The notes under the pieces were generated by a model. The model was not told the DNA's origin and did no database searches. It saw nothing but the letters and a program-made list of their open reading frames with translations. The position numbers and the translations under genes were made by a program. A stretch of 10,978 nucleotides of DNA from assembly GCA_946414115.1 (NCBI GenBank), contig CAMKNF010000052.1, forward strand, positions 1 to 10,978, written 5' to 3'. The stretch comes from an uncultured Ruminococcus sp. GTDB lineage: Bacteria > Bacillota > Clostridia > Oscillospirales > Acutalibacteraceae. Below, in pieces: positions 1-6,777 of the stretch; positions within the stretch are counted from its first letter, which is position 1; each line of letters starts with the position of its first letter.

Positions 1-43
1 ACCGAGATCTACACTCTTTCCCTACACGACGCTCTTCCGATCT
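1..43 (+). other. Illumina TruSeq universal (P5) adapter remnant, not genomic
   Basis: These 43 bases match the last 43 bases of the standard 58-base Illumina TruSeq universal adapter, ending in the familiar CGCTCTTCCGATCT. Genuine aspS coding sequence begins straight after. Read in the aspS frame the adapter contains no stop and encodes TEIYTLSLHDALPIS, a peptide that appears as an artefact at contig edges. It was left in by incomplete read trimming. Any protein predicted to start in this stretch has a false N-terminus. Confidence 0.97.
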
Positions 44-1545
44 CTATAAATAAAAAGATTGCGACGGGATATGTTGAGGTTCACACCGAGGATATCAAGG
101 TTCTCGGCAAGTGCAAAAACGTGCTTCCCTTTGAGGTTGCTACTTCAACAAACACCTCCGAGGACGTGCGTTTAAAATATCGTTTCCTTGACCTTCGTAA
201 TCCCAAGGTGCACAACAACATTATGTTCCGTTCTAATGTTGTTTCTTTCCTGCGCACAAAGATGAATGAGCTCGGCTTTACTGAAATTAATACTCCGATT
301 CTTTCAACCTCATCTCCTGAGGGCGCAAGAGATTACCTCATTCCCAGCCGTAAGCACAAGGGTAGATTCTACGCACTTCCGCAGGCTCCGCAGATTTTCA
401 AACAGCTCCTTATGGTTTCGGGTTTTGACAGATACTTCCAGATTGCTCCCTGTTTCCGTGACGAGGACGCTCGTGCCGACCGTTCACCGGGTGAGTTCTA
501 TCAGCTCGACTTTGAAATGGCTTTTGCAACGCAGGAGGACGTTTTTGCAGTTGCAGAGGAGGTTTTGTACGAAACATTCAAGAAGTTTTCGGATAAAGAG
601 GTTTCAAAGCCTCCGTTTGCTCGTATTCCCTACGCTGAAAGTATGGTAAAGTACGGTACGGACAAGCCCGATTTGCGCAATCCGCTTGTGATTGTTGAAA
701 TCAGCGATATGTTCGTTGAAACGGATTTTGCTCCGTTCAGAAAGAAAACAGTTCGTTCAATCAACGTTCCGAATGCCGCTTCGCAGAGTAAAAAGTGGTT
801 CAAGAGAATGGAGGAGTTCGCTCTTTCAATCGGAATGAAGGGACTCGGCTATGTTAAGGTGAACGACGACCTCACCTTTGACGGTCCGATTGACAAGTTC
901 CTCAAAGAGGGCGACCGTGAGGAGCTTATAAAGAGAAATAACTCCAAGGCGGGCGACGTAATTTACTTTATCGCCGACACAGCAAAGGACGCTCCAAAGC
1001 TTGCAGGTCAGATAAGAACAGAGGTTGCAAAGCGTCTTGACCTTATCGACACAAGCCGTTTTGAGCTTTGCTTTATTGTTGATTTCCCGATGTTCGAGCG
1101 TGACGAGGAAACAAATCAGATTATCTTTACTCACAACCCGTTCTCAATGCCGCAGGGCGGTCTTGACAGCCTTTTAAATAAAGACCCCGAAGAAATCCTT
1201 GCTTATCAGTATGACATCGTATGCAACGGCGTTGAGCTTTCGTCGGGCGCAGTGCGTAACCACGACATTGATATTATGAAAAAGGCGTTTGAGCTTGCAG
1301 GCTATACAGAGGACGACTTAAAAGCAAAATTCTCGGCTCTCTACAATGCGTTCCAGTACGGCGCACCGCCGCACGCAGGAATGGCTCCGGGTGTTGACAG
1401 AATGATTATGCTGCTCACCGAGGAGGAGAACATCAGAGAGGTAATTGCATTCCCCATGAACTCAAATGCGCAGGATTTACTGCTCGGCTCACCCGGAGAA
1501 GTAACCGAACAGCAGTTGCGTGAAGTTCACATTAAGTTAAGATAA
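44..1545 (+). CDS. aspS: Aspartate--tRNA ligase, 5'-truncated by contig edge
   Basis: Class II aminoacyl-tRNA synthetase that attaches aspartate to tRNA in the cytoplasm. The open frame runs from the adapter junction (about base 46, reading INKKIATGYVEVH) to TAA 1543-1545, giving roughly 500 residues; bacterial AspRS is usually about 590, so most of the N-terminal OB-fold anticodon domain is missing. GTG 121 is internal to conserved sequence and is not the real start. Visible features are motif 1 (FTEINTPIL), motif 2 FRDEDARADRSPGEF at bases 454-498, the bacterial GAD-type insertion in the middle, motif 3 GMAPGVDRM from base 1378, and the typical DLLLGSPGEV tail. Motif 2 is of the RADRSPGEFYQLD type, as I recall from alphaproteobacterial AspRS, rather than RADRQPEFTQ. 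The gatCAB genes downstream suggest a non-discriminating enzyme that also makes Asp-tRNA(Asn). The residues that usually decide this lie in the missing or barely covered N-terminal domain, so that part is inference. Confidence 0.96.
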
Positions 1546-1556
1546 ATAACACTCAA

Positions 1557-1588
1557 AGGGCGAGTTGTAGGAAAATATGACTTGCCCT
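1557..1588 (+). terminator. Possible weak terminator hairpin after aspS
   Basis: AGGGCGAGT (1557-1565) pairs with ACTTGCCCT (1580-1588), nine pairs including one G-U, with a 14-base loop. GATTCTGTTT follows, so the T tract is poor. A second small hairpin, CTGTTT (1593-1598) with AAACAG (1605-1610), lies just downstream and is followed by TTT. The position 12 bases after the aspS stop fits a terminator, but neither hairpin is a strong intrinsic one. Confidence 0.35.
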
Positions 1589-1644
1589 GATTCTGTTTAC
1601 AAAGAAACAGTTTAGACTGATAATCGGACTTTTCTGTTATATCC

Positions 1645-1919
1645 GTAGGGACACGGCGTGCCGTGTCCGCAGTAACAAATCAAACGTAACCAATTAATTT
1701 ATCATTACAGTAATAAACAAACCTTTCTGTAGGGGACGGCTTCCCAGACGTCCCAATCCACCTGAATGGCAATGTAATTCAGGTGAGGACACGGCTCGCC
1801 GTGTCCCTAAGTCGGTATTGTTATTATCTCAAAACTGACGTGTAAAATCAAATGTTTATATTTTGAAAACGTTTCGGGACGTCAGGGATGCCGTCCCCTA
1901 CGGCAATATAGGAAACGTT
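1645..1919. repeat. Nested palindromic inverted repeats (REP/MITE-like) between aspS and gatC
   Basis: This part of the 437-base gap between aspS and gatC contains two repeat families, each present twice in opposite orientation. Family 1 begins TAGGGACACGGCG: 1646-1668 forward and 1787-1809 reversed, 22 of 23 bases identical, each copy itself a GGACACGG/CCGTGTCC hairpin. Family 2 begins GTAGGGGACGGC: 1729-1754 forward and 1876-1901 reversed, 24 of 26 identical, each with GGGACG/CGTCCC ends. Between them sits a perfect hairpin, CACCTGAAT (1759-1767) with ATTCAGGTG (1777-1785). The reversed family 2 copy lies inside a further 8-base inverted repeat, AACGTTTC (1868-1875) and GAAACGTT (1912-1919). 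There is no ORF. This looks like a mosaic of short mobile or REP-type palindromes rather than a regulatory leader. Confidence 0.75.
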
Positions 1920-1982
1920 ATTTTTATAACTTATAAATATTATACAATAACAGTTATTATTTGTTAACAAAGGATGGTTTTT
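1920..1982 (+). promoter_or_regulatory. AT-rich leader and ribosome binding site of gatC
   Basis: This very AT-rich stretch probably holds the gatC promoter. TATTAT/TATACA at 1938-1946 could be a -10 element, but no good -35 stands 17 bases upstream, so no firm promoter is called. The ribosome binding site AAAGGA at 1969-1974 decides the start: it overlaps the ATG at 1974 and sits 8 bases before the ATG at 1983, which therefore must be the one used. No T-box core sequence was seen. Confidence 0.4.
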
Positions 1983-2261
1983 ATGGTAACAAGAGAAGAC
2001 GTTGAAAACATTGCGTTGCTTTCAAAGCTTTTTGTTCCTGAGGAGGAGCTTGACAGCCTGACGCAGTCAATGCAAGAAATTATAGATTTTGCCGACGAAA
2101 TCAACAAAGCCCCCGCAAGCGACGAGGCTTTTGACAATATCAACAATCTGTCAAACGTGTTCCGTGAGGACGAGGTTGTTGAGTCGTTCAGCAGCGAGGA
2201 AATTCTGAAAAATGCTCCCGAACAGGCAGAAAATCATTTCCTTGTGAGAAACAGAGAGTAA
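1983..2261 (+). CDS. gatC: Asp/Glu-tRNA amidotransferase subunit C (GatC)
   Basis: Small subunit of GatCAB, the cytoplasmic complex that converts Glu-tRNA(Gln) to Gln-tRNA(Gln) and/or Asp-tRNA(Asn) to Asn-tRNA(Asn). The 92-residue product is the normal length. It shows the GatC pattern: TREDVENIALLSKL at the N-terminus, a helix with IIDFADEIN, then NVFREDEV and EEILKNAPEQ before a C-terminal segment that wraps around GatA. An in-frame ATG at 1974 would add three residues, but it overlaps the ribosome binding site, so ATG 1983 is preferred. It is the first gene of a tight gatC-gatA-gatB operon, with 15 bases before gatA. Confidence 0.93.
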   Translation: MVTREDVENIALLSKLFVPEEELDSLTQSMQEIIDFADEINKAPASDEAFDNINNLSNVFREDEVVESFSSEEILKNAPEQAENHFLVRNRE

Positions 2262-2276
2262 GGCGGTGTTTTAGAT

Positions 2277-3731
2277 ATGGGTACAATTGCAAAAATTCAC
2301 GAGATGCTGACGACAAAGCAGTGCTCCTGCACCGAGCTTACAAAGAGCTATCTCGACGAAATAGAAAAATCAAACGGCGAGCTTAACGCCTACGTCAATG
2401 TTACGGGCGACGAGGCTTTAAAGACAGCCGAAAAGGTTGATAAGAAAATCGCATCGGGTGAGGAAATCGGACTGCTTGAGGGTGTTCCGATGACCTTGAA
2501 GGACAACCTTTCAACAAAGGGCATTGAAACCACCTGCTGTTCAAAGATTCTTACCGGCTACAAGCCGATTTACAATGCAACCGTATGGGATATTCTTCAG
2601 TCGCAGAACGCCGTTATGCTCGGCAAGACGAATATGGACGAGTTCGCTATGGGTTCTTCGTGTGAAACCTCATACTTTGGCGGTGCGACAAATCCGTTTA
2701 ATACAAAGCACGTTTCGGGCGGCTCCTCGGGCGGTGTTGCAAGTGCAGTCGGCGCAAATATTGCGGCTTACGGTCTTGGCTCCGATACAGGCGGCTCAAT
2801 CCGTCAGCCTGCATCATTCTGCGGAATTGTCGGCTTAAAGCCAACCTACGGTTCTGTTTCCCGTTACGGACTTGTTGCTTACGCAAGCTCGCTTGACCAG
2901 ATTGGACCGATTACAAAGAGCGTTGAGGACGCTTCAATCGTCTTTGACGCAATTTCAAAATATGATGAAAAGGACTCCACCTCCAAGGAATATAACGGCG
3001 ATACTTATTCATCGCTCAACAACGACATAAAGGGAATGAAAATCGGCATTGCAAGAGAATATCTTGACGGTGTGCGTGACGACGTAAAAGAGGCTGTGCT
3101 GAATGCGGCTGAGGTTTACAAGTCGCTCGGTGCAGAGATTGTTTACTTTGACTTGCCTGCACTCAAGTTTGCTCTTCCCGTTTACTATATCATCGCCTGT
3201 GCAGAGGCTTCTTCAAACCTCGGTCGTTATGACGGTATCCGCTACGGCTACAAGACTGAGCACTACAACGGCACTCACGATATGATTTGCCGCACACGCT
3301 CCGAGGGCTTCGGCGAGGAAGTTAAGCGCAGAATACTGCTCGGCACATATGTGCTTTCGGCCGGCTACTATGACGCTTACTACAAAAAGGCGCAGAATTT
3401 GAGGGGAACAATTGTTAAGGCTTTCAACGACGCATTTACTCACTGCGACGTTATCCTTGCGCCGACTGTTCCTATGACTGCTTTTGAAATGGGACGTGCG
3501 GTTTCTGACCCGATTGAAACATATCTCACCGACATTTGCACCGTTCCCGTAAATATTGCAGGCTTGCCGGGTGTTTCCGTTCCCTGCGGCTTCAACGCAA
3601 AGGGTATGCCGATTGGTATGCAGCTTATCGGCAAGAGCTTCGGCGAGGCTGAAATTTTAAATGCCGCTTATAAATATCAGCAGGCGGCAGGCGAAAACTT
3701 TAAAGATACAAAGTGGGGTGTTAAGCTGTGA
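2277..3731 (+). CDS. gatA: Asp/Glu-tRNA amidotransferase subunit A (GatA)
   Basis: Amidase-signature subunit of GatCAB. It hydrolyses glutamine and sends the ammonia through a channel to GatB. The 484-residue length is standard. The catalytic Lys-cisSer-Ser set is intact: Lys75 (in PMTLKDN), Ser150 (in SGGSSGG) and Ser174 (in GSDTGGSIRQP), with the 75- and 24-residue spacings known for this family. ATG 2277 follows AAGGCGG at 2260-2266. The stop overlaps the gatB start by four bases (GTGA), which implies translational coupling and equal subunit supply. Nothing is missing; base composition matches aspS and gatB. Confidence 0.97.
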   Translation: MGTIAKIHEMLTTKQCSCTELTKSYLDEIEKSNGELNAYVNVTGDEALKTAEKVDKKIASGEEIGLLEGVPMTLKDNLSTKGIETTCCSKILTGYKPIYNATVWDILQSQNAVMLGKTNMDEFAMGSSCETSYFGGATNPFNTKHVSGGSSGGVASAVGANIAAYGLGSDTGGSIRQPASFCGIVGLKPTYGSVSRYGLVAYASSLDQIGPITKSVEDASIVFDAISKYDEKDSTSKEYNGDTYSSLNNDIKGMKIGIAREYLDGVRDDVKEAVLNAAEVYKSLGAEIVYFDLPALKFALPVYYIIACAEASSNLGRYDGIRYGYKTEHYNGTHDMICRTRSEGFGEEVKRRILLGTYVLSAGYYDAYYKKAQNLRGTIVKAFNDAFTHCDVILAPTVPMTAFEMGRAVSDPIETYLTDICTVPVNIAGLPGVSVPCGFNAKGMPIGMQLIGKSFGEAEILNAAYKYQQAAGENFKDTKWGVKL

Positions 3732-5140
3732 AATACGAATTAGTTGCGGGTTTTGAAACCCATATTGAGCTTGCTACAAAGACAAAGATTTTCTGCGGCT
3801 GTACAACGCAGTTCGGCGGTGAGCCAAATACACACTGCTGTCCCGTTTGTATCGGACTTCCCGGCACGTTGCCAAAGCTTAACCGTCAGGTTGTGCGCTA
3901 CGGAATTATGGCTGGTCTTGCCACACACGGCGAGATTGCCGAAATCTCAAAGATGGACAGAAAAAATTACTGCTATCCCGACCTTTCAAAGGCTTATCAG
4001 ATTAGCCAGCTCTACGCTCCGCTTACAATCGGCGGATATGTTGAGCTTTCAAGCGGAAAGAAAATCAGACTTCACCACATTCACATTGAGGAGGACGCAG
4101 GAAAGCTGATTCATCAGCACGGCGACACCTATGTTGACTACAACCGTGGCGGCGTTCCGCTTATTGAAATCGTTTCCGAGCCTGACATCCGCTCAATTGA
4201 CGAGGCGAGGGAGTACGTTGAAAAGCTCCAGCAGGTTATGAGGTATATCGGCATTTCCGACTGTAAAATGCAGGAGGGCTCAATGCGCTGTGATGTTAAT
4301 ATTTCGGTTCGTCCCGTCGGCAGTGAAAAGCTCGGCACACGTACCGAAATTAAGAATATGAACTCAATCAACAACATCTGCAAGGCTATGGAATACGAGT
4401 TTGAACGTCAGGTTGACTTGATTGAAAGCGGCGGTCAGGTTGTGCAGGAAACCCTGCGCTATGACGATGCAACAAACACAACCTCGTCTATGAGAAGTAA
4501 GGAGGACGCTCACGACTACCGTTATTTCCGTGACCCAGACCTTGTGACAATTCACGTTACAAAGGAGGAGGTTGAGGAGATTAAATCAACGCTTCCCGAG
4601 CTTCCGACAGAGAAGTGCAAGCGTTATGTTGACGAGCTTGGAATACCGGAAAAGGATGCACAGCTCCTTACGAAATACAGAAATATAAGCGAATATTTTG
4701 ACAAGGCTTGCGAGGGCGTTAAGTCGCCCAAGACTGTTTCAAACTTCATTATCGGTCAGATTTTCAGCAGGGTTGAAACCGAGGCTGACAAGGAAGTTTT
4801 TGATGTTTCGGTAAATCCCGAGCAGTTAAACGAGCTTGTAAAGCTGCTTGACAGCGGAAAAATCCGCAACAATCTTGCAAAAGCAACGCTTGAAAAAATG
4901 CTTGACAGCGGCAAGGGTGCGCTTGAATTTATCAGCGAGAGCGATATGGGCGGACTTGACGAGAATGCAATGCTTGAGCTTTGCAAGCAGGCTGTTGAGA
5001 GCAACGCAAAGGCTGTTGAGGACTACAAAAACGGCAAGGAAAAAGCAATCAAGGCTCTTGTCGGCTTTGTTATGAAGAACAGCAGAGGCAAGGCTGATGC
5101 TGCCGCCGCTGAAGCAAAAATCAAAGAGCTTATCGGTTAA
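3728..5140 (+). CDS. gatB: Asp/Glu-tRNA amidotransferase subunit B (GatB)
   Basis: tRNA-binding and kinase/transamidase subunit of GatCAB: it phosphorylates the mischarged Glu or Asp on tRNA and exchanges the phosphate for ammonia. The 470-residue product is near the usual length. It begins with GTG 3728 inside the gatA stop, behind a GGGGTG-type ribosome binding site. The N-terminal motif reads GFETHIEL where most homologues have GLEVHVEL. The Cys cluster expected to bind zinc is present: Cys23, Cys25, Cys38 and Cys41 (CGC and CPVC), with an additional Cys37. The DYNRGGVPLIEIVSEPD segment follows, and the C-terminal third is the GatB/YqeY helical tail, ending near FVMKNSRGKADA. Whether the complex serves Asn, Gln or both cannot be read from this gene. 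Confidence 0.97.
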   Translation: MKYELVAGFETHIELATKTKIFCGCTTQFGGEPNTHCCPVCIGLPGTLPKLNRQVVRYGIMAGLATHGEIAEISKMDRKNYCYPDLSKAYQISQLYAPLTIGGYVELSSGKKIRLHHIHIEEDAGKLIHQHGDTYVDYNRGGVPLIEIVSEPDIRSIDEAREYVEKLQQVMRYIGISDCKMQEGSMRCDVNISVRPVGSEKLGTRTEIKNMNSINNICKAMEYEFERQVDLIESGGQVVQETLRYDDATNTTSSMRSKEDAHDYRYFRDPDLVTIHVTKEEVEEIKSTLPELPTEKCKRYVDELGIPEKDAQLLTKYRNISEYFDKACEGVKSPKTVSNFIIGQIFSRVETEADKEVFDVSVNPEQLNELVKLLDSGKIRNNLAKATLEKMLDSGKGALEFISESDMGGLDENAMLELCKQAVESNAKAVEDYKNGKEKAIKALVGFVMKNSRGKADAAAAEAKIKELIG

Positions 5141-5151
5141 GGTGCAAGACT

Positions 5152-5574
5152 ATGAAAAACAATTTACGTGTAGTGTCGCTTGTGATGATTATCAGCCTGA
5201 TTTTTTCCGGCTCACTGCTTTATTACAAATTAGCCGACGTAATTATTCCGTCGTGGTCGCAGGAGGGCGTTGACCTCTACGTTTATGTTCTTGCGTTTGT
5301 AATCTTGGCTTCAATTGTACTGAAGTTTATTACGGGAATGTTCGGCTTGACGGCATTTACAAAGAGCACAACTGAAAAAGAAAAGCAGAAAAAGCTTACT
5401 GTTTCGGGCAAGCTTGCCGTTCCGATTGCGGCTTGCGGACTTTTGTGTCTGTTTATCAAGCTGTTCTACTCCGACCGGTTTCTTGTAATTGATGTTTTTG
5501 ATATTGCGCTTGATATTCTTTTAGGTTTTATGTTCATAATCTGCTCAATGTACGTTCGTGCAGGCAGAGAGTGA
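5152..5574 (+). CDS. Small four-helix membrane protein, function unknown
   Basis: I do not recognise a family. The 140-residue product has four likely transmembrane segments, at about residues 6-26, 41-64, 86-106 and 113-134. A basic, Lys-rich loop (about 70-88) lies between the second and third. No catalytic or metal-binding motif is visible. Its shape loosely recalls DUF2975-like small membrane proteins, but I see no matching motif. The ribosome binding site AAGGTG overlaps the gatB stop codon and the gap to gatB is only 11 bases, so it is almost certainly transcribed with gatCAB. The terminator at 5648-5688 comes after it. Composition resembles gatB, not the AT-rich genes downstream. A direct role in tRNA amidation is not implied. 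Confidence 0.8.
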   Translation: MKNNLRVVSLVMIISLIFSGSLLYYKLADVIIPSWSQEGVDLYVYVLAFVILASIVLKFITGMFGLTAFTKSTTEKEKQKKLTVSGKLAVPIAACGLLCLFIKLFYSDRFLVIDVFDIALDILLGFMFIICSMYVRAGRE

Positions 5575-5647
5575 CGAGTGCTCTGAATTTGTTATTGTAC
5601 GGTGTAATACACCAACAAAAATAGAAGTTTTTAATATATAAAATCAT

Positions 5648-5688
5648 CACCGCATATTCGGATTTCCTTCTGAATATGCGGTGCTTTT
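5648..5688 (+). terminator. Strong intrinsic terminator of the gatCAB unit
   Basis: A 15-pair stem (5648-5662 with 5669-5683, one G-U) has a 6-base loop and is followed by CTTTTGTT. The outer arms CACCGCAT and ATGCGGTG recur in the terminator at 9089-9126. It closes the transcript of gatC, gatA, gatB and the small membrane gene, 74 bases after the latter's stop. The 73 bases before it hold only a short hairpin, GGTGT (5601-5605) with ACACC (5609-5613). Confidence 0.85.
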
Positions 5689-5779
5689 GTTCAGTGAGAT
5701 CTGATTATCAGAGATTTGTTAAATATTAATAATACAAATATAAATAAGTTGTTATTCTGTACAAAATAATCAAATAGTA

Positions 5780-5808
5780 TTTACAATAGTAAAAAAATAT
5801 GATAAAAT
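5780..5808 (+). promoter_or_regulatory. Sigma-A-type promoter for the dockerin gene pair
   Basis: TTTACA (5780-5785) and TAAAAT (5803-5808) each match the -35 and -10 consensus at five of six positions and are separated by exactly 17 bases. Transcription would begin near 5815, leaving a leader of about 50 bases before ATG 5865. An in-frame ATG at 5799 lies inside this promoter, which rules it out as a start. No clear operator was seen. Confidence 0.65.
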
Positions 5809-5864
5809 ATATAACAAGTAAAGCATACAAAAAAATTTTTATAATAATTGAAAGAAGGACACTT

Positions 5865-6707
5865 ATGAAAAAATTAATTTCATTAATAATTGTAACTGCT
5901 ATGATGGCGTTTTCAAATGTGACGGTGTTTGCAGCAGAAAATAAGGATTTAAATATACAAATTGAAGAATTTCAGGAATTTGTTACAGAATGTGAGAGTT
6001 ACTATATTTATTATGATTATATGCAACCGCCTATTGGTCCGTTTTGGTCAGAATTGTCAATGGAACGAATGACTGAGGCAGTAGATGTTGCAAGAAAAAC
6101 AGCCATAAATTCAGAAGAAGAACTTGCAAAGGCGAAAACAGATTTTAATCATATTGTGTCTACGATGACACTTGAAAAAGAAGAGCTTGAGTTTATGGTT
6201 TCTTTGTTCGAAAAAGAAAAGAACGATAATAATTATTATGATGAGGAAACATGGAATGGTTTTCAATCTGTTTTAGCTTATGGTAAACAAGCTCTGCAAT
6301 CGGAAGATGAGGAGCTTATGTATCATAGCTATATTAAAATGAGAAATACTTTTAATAATATATGTAAATATAATACTGAGTACGCTGATTTTAACGGAGA
6401 CGGAGTTTTGAATATTACAGACATCACCTTGGCTCAAAAATATCTTGTTAATTCAGTAGAATTTAATTATTCTCAGTGTACTATTGCACAGTTTAATTAC
6501 TGTGATTTTCTTAGAATTGATGATTTGACAAATCTTCAGAAATACATAGTTGGAAATGGTGAAAAAATGAAAACAAAACATCTTGATAATGTTTTATCTT
6601 TGCAAGATTTAGATATTTCTACAAGAAAATTTATACCTGAGATGGAAAATTCAAATTATATTTATTATGTAGAAAGAAATAATTATTTTGATAATTTATA
6701 TTTGTGA
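5865..6707 (+). CDS. Secreted helical (FIVAR-like) protein with type I dockerin
   Basis: Secreted, 280 residues. ATG 5865 follows AAGAAGGA (5852-5859) by five bases and begins a clear signal peptide: MKKL, a hydrophobic core, then VFAA before ENKD. Residues about 30-168 are Glu/Lys-rich and helical, with two segments resembling FIVAR repeats (about 67-101 and 130-166). Residues about 173-231 form a type I dockerin. Its first calcium loop is canonical (DFNGDGVLNITD, residues 175-186, then TLAQKYL). The second is the right length but degenerate (QFNYCDFLRIDD), lacking the acidic residues at loop positions 1 and 5. A 49-residue tail rich in Tyr, Asn and Phe follows the dockerin, which is unusual because dockerins usually end the protein. 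No catalytic domain is visible. A dockerin normally plugs a secreted protein into a scaffoldin cohesin. The gene lies 40 bases before the peptidase reading and is probably in the same operon, so it may be a structural or modulatory partner of the peptidase; that is inference. Confidence 0.85.
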   Translation: MKKLISLIIVTAMMAFSNVTVFAAENKDLNIQIEEFQEFVTECESYYIYYDYMQPPIGPFWSELSMERMTEAVDVARKTAINSEEELAKAKTDFNHIVSTMTLEKEELEFMVSLFEKEKNDNNYYDEETWNGFQSVLAYGKQALQSEDEELMYHSYIKMRNTFNNICKYNTEYADFNGDGVLNITDITLAQKYLVNSVEFNYSQCTIAQFNYCDFLRIDDLTNLQKYIVGNGEKMKTKHLDNVLSLQDLDISTRKFIPEMENSNYIYYVERNNYFDNLYL

Positions 6708-6708
6708 A

Positions 6709-6730
6709 TTATAGCTATAAATTATTTTTT
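6709..6730 (+). terminator. AT-only palindrome plus T6 between the dockerin genes; weak terminator or attenuator
   Basis: TTATAGCTATAA (6709-6720) is a perfect 12-base palindrome directly after the dockerin gene stop, and six T follow at 6725-6730. With only two G/C bases in the stem it would be weak. At most it would reduce read-through into the peptidase gene. Confidence 0.25.
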
Positions 6731-6747
6731 GAAAGGTAAATGAATTT

Positions 6748-6777
6748 ATGAGAATATTTAAAAAAAAGTGTTTTTAA
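6748..6777 (+). other. Out-of-frame start of the peptidase gene with A8 slippery tract
   Basis: ATG 6748, preceded by GAAAGG at 6731-6736, reads MRIFKKKCF and then stops at TAA 6775-6777. Eight A (6760-6767) followed by G give the in-frame heptamer A AAA AAG at 6762-6768. A shift of -1 there, or one extra A, joins this leader to the peptidase frame at base 6768. The result is MRIFKKK followed by VFLNLIVVFIL, which is a normal signal peptide. Upstream in the peptidase frame a TAA at 6759-6761 blocks any earlier start. Confidence 0.75.

Noticed and set aside
826..1134. Antisense reading frames over aspS, gatA, gatB, the membrane gene and pckA
   Set aside because: They lie opposite or out of frame within well-conserved genes, lack ribosome binding sites and show no recognisable protein features.
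1645..1919. CRISPR array
   Set aside because: The repeats are inverted pairs of two different families, not direct repeats with regular spacers, and no cas gene is present.
1974..1982. ATG 1974 as the gatC start
   Set aside because: It overlaps the only ribosome binding site (AAAGGA, 1969-1974); ATG 1983 has correct spacing.
1546..1982. T-box or other tRNA-sensing riboswitch ahead of gatC
   Set aside because: No T-box core or specifier-type structure was seen; the hairpins present are dispersed-type palindromic repeats.
5799..5864. Earlier in-frame ATG at 5799 adding 22 residues to the helical dockerin protein
   Set aside because: It lies inside the -35/-10 promoter, has no ribosome binding site, and would bury the clear MKKL signal peptide start at 5865.
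6740..6751. ATG 6740 as the peptidase start
   Set aside because: It is only three bases after the GAAAGG site and stops after three codons (TGA 6749-6751).
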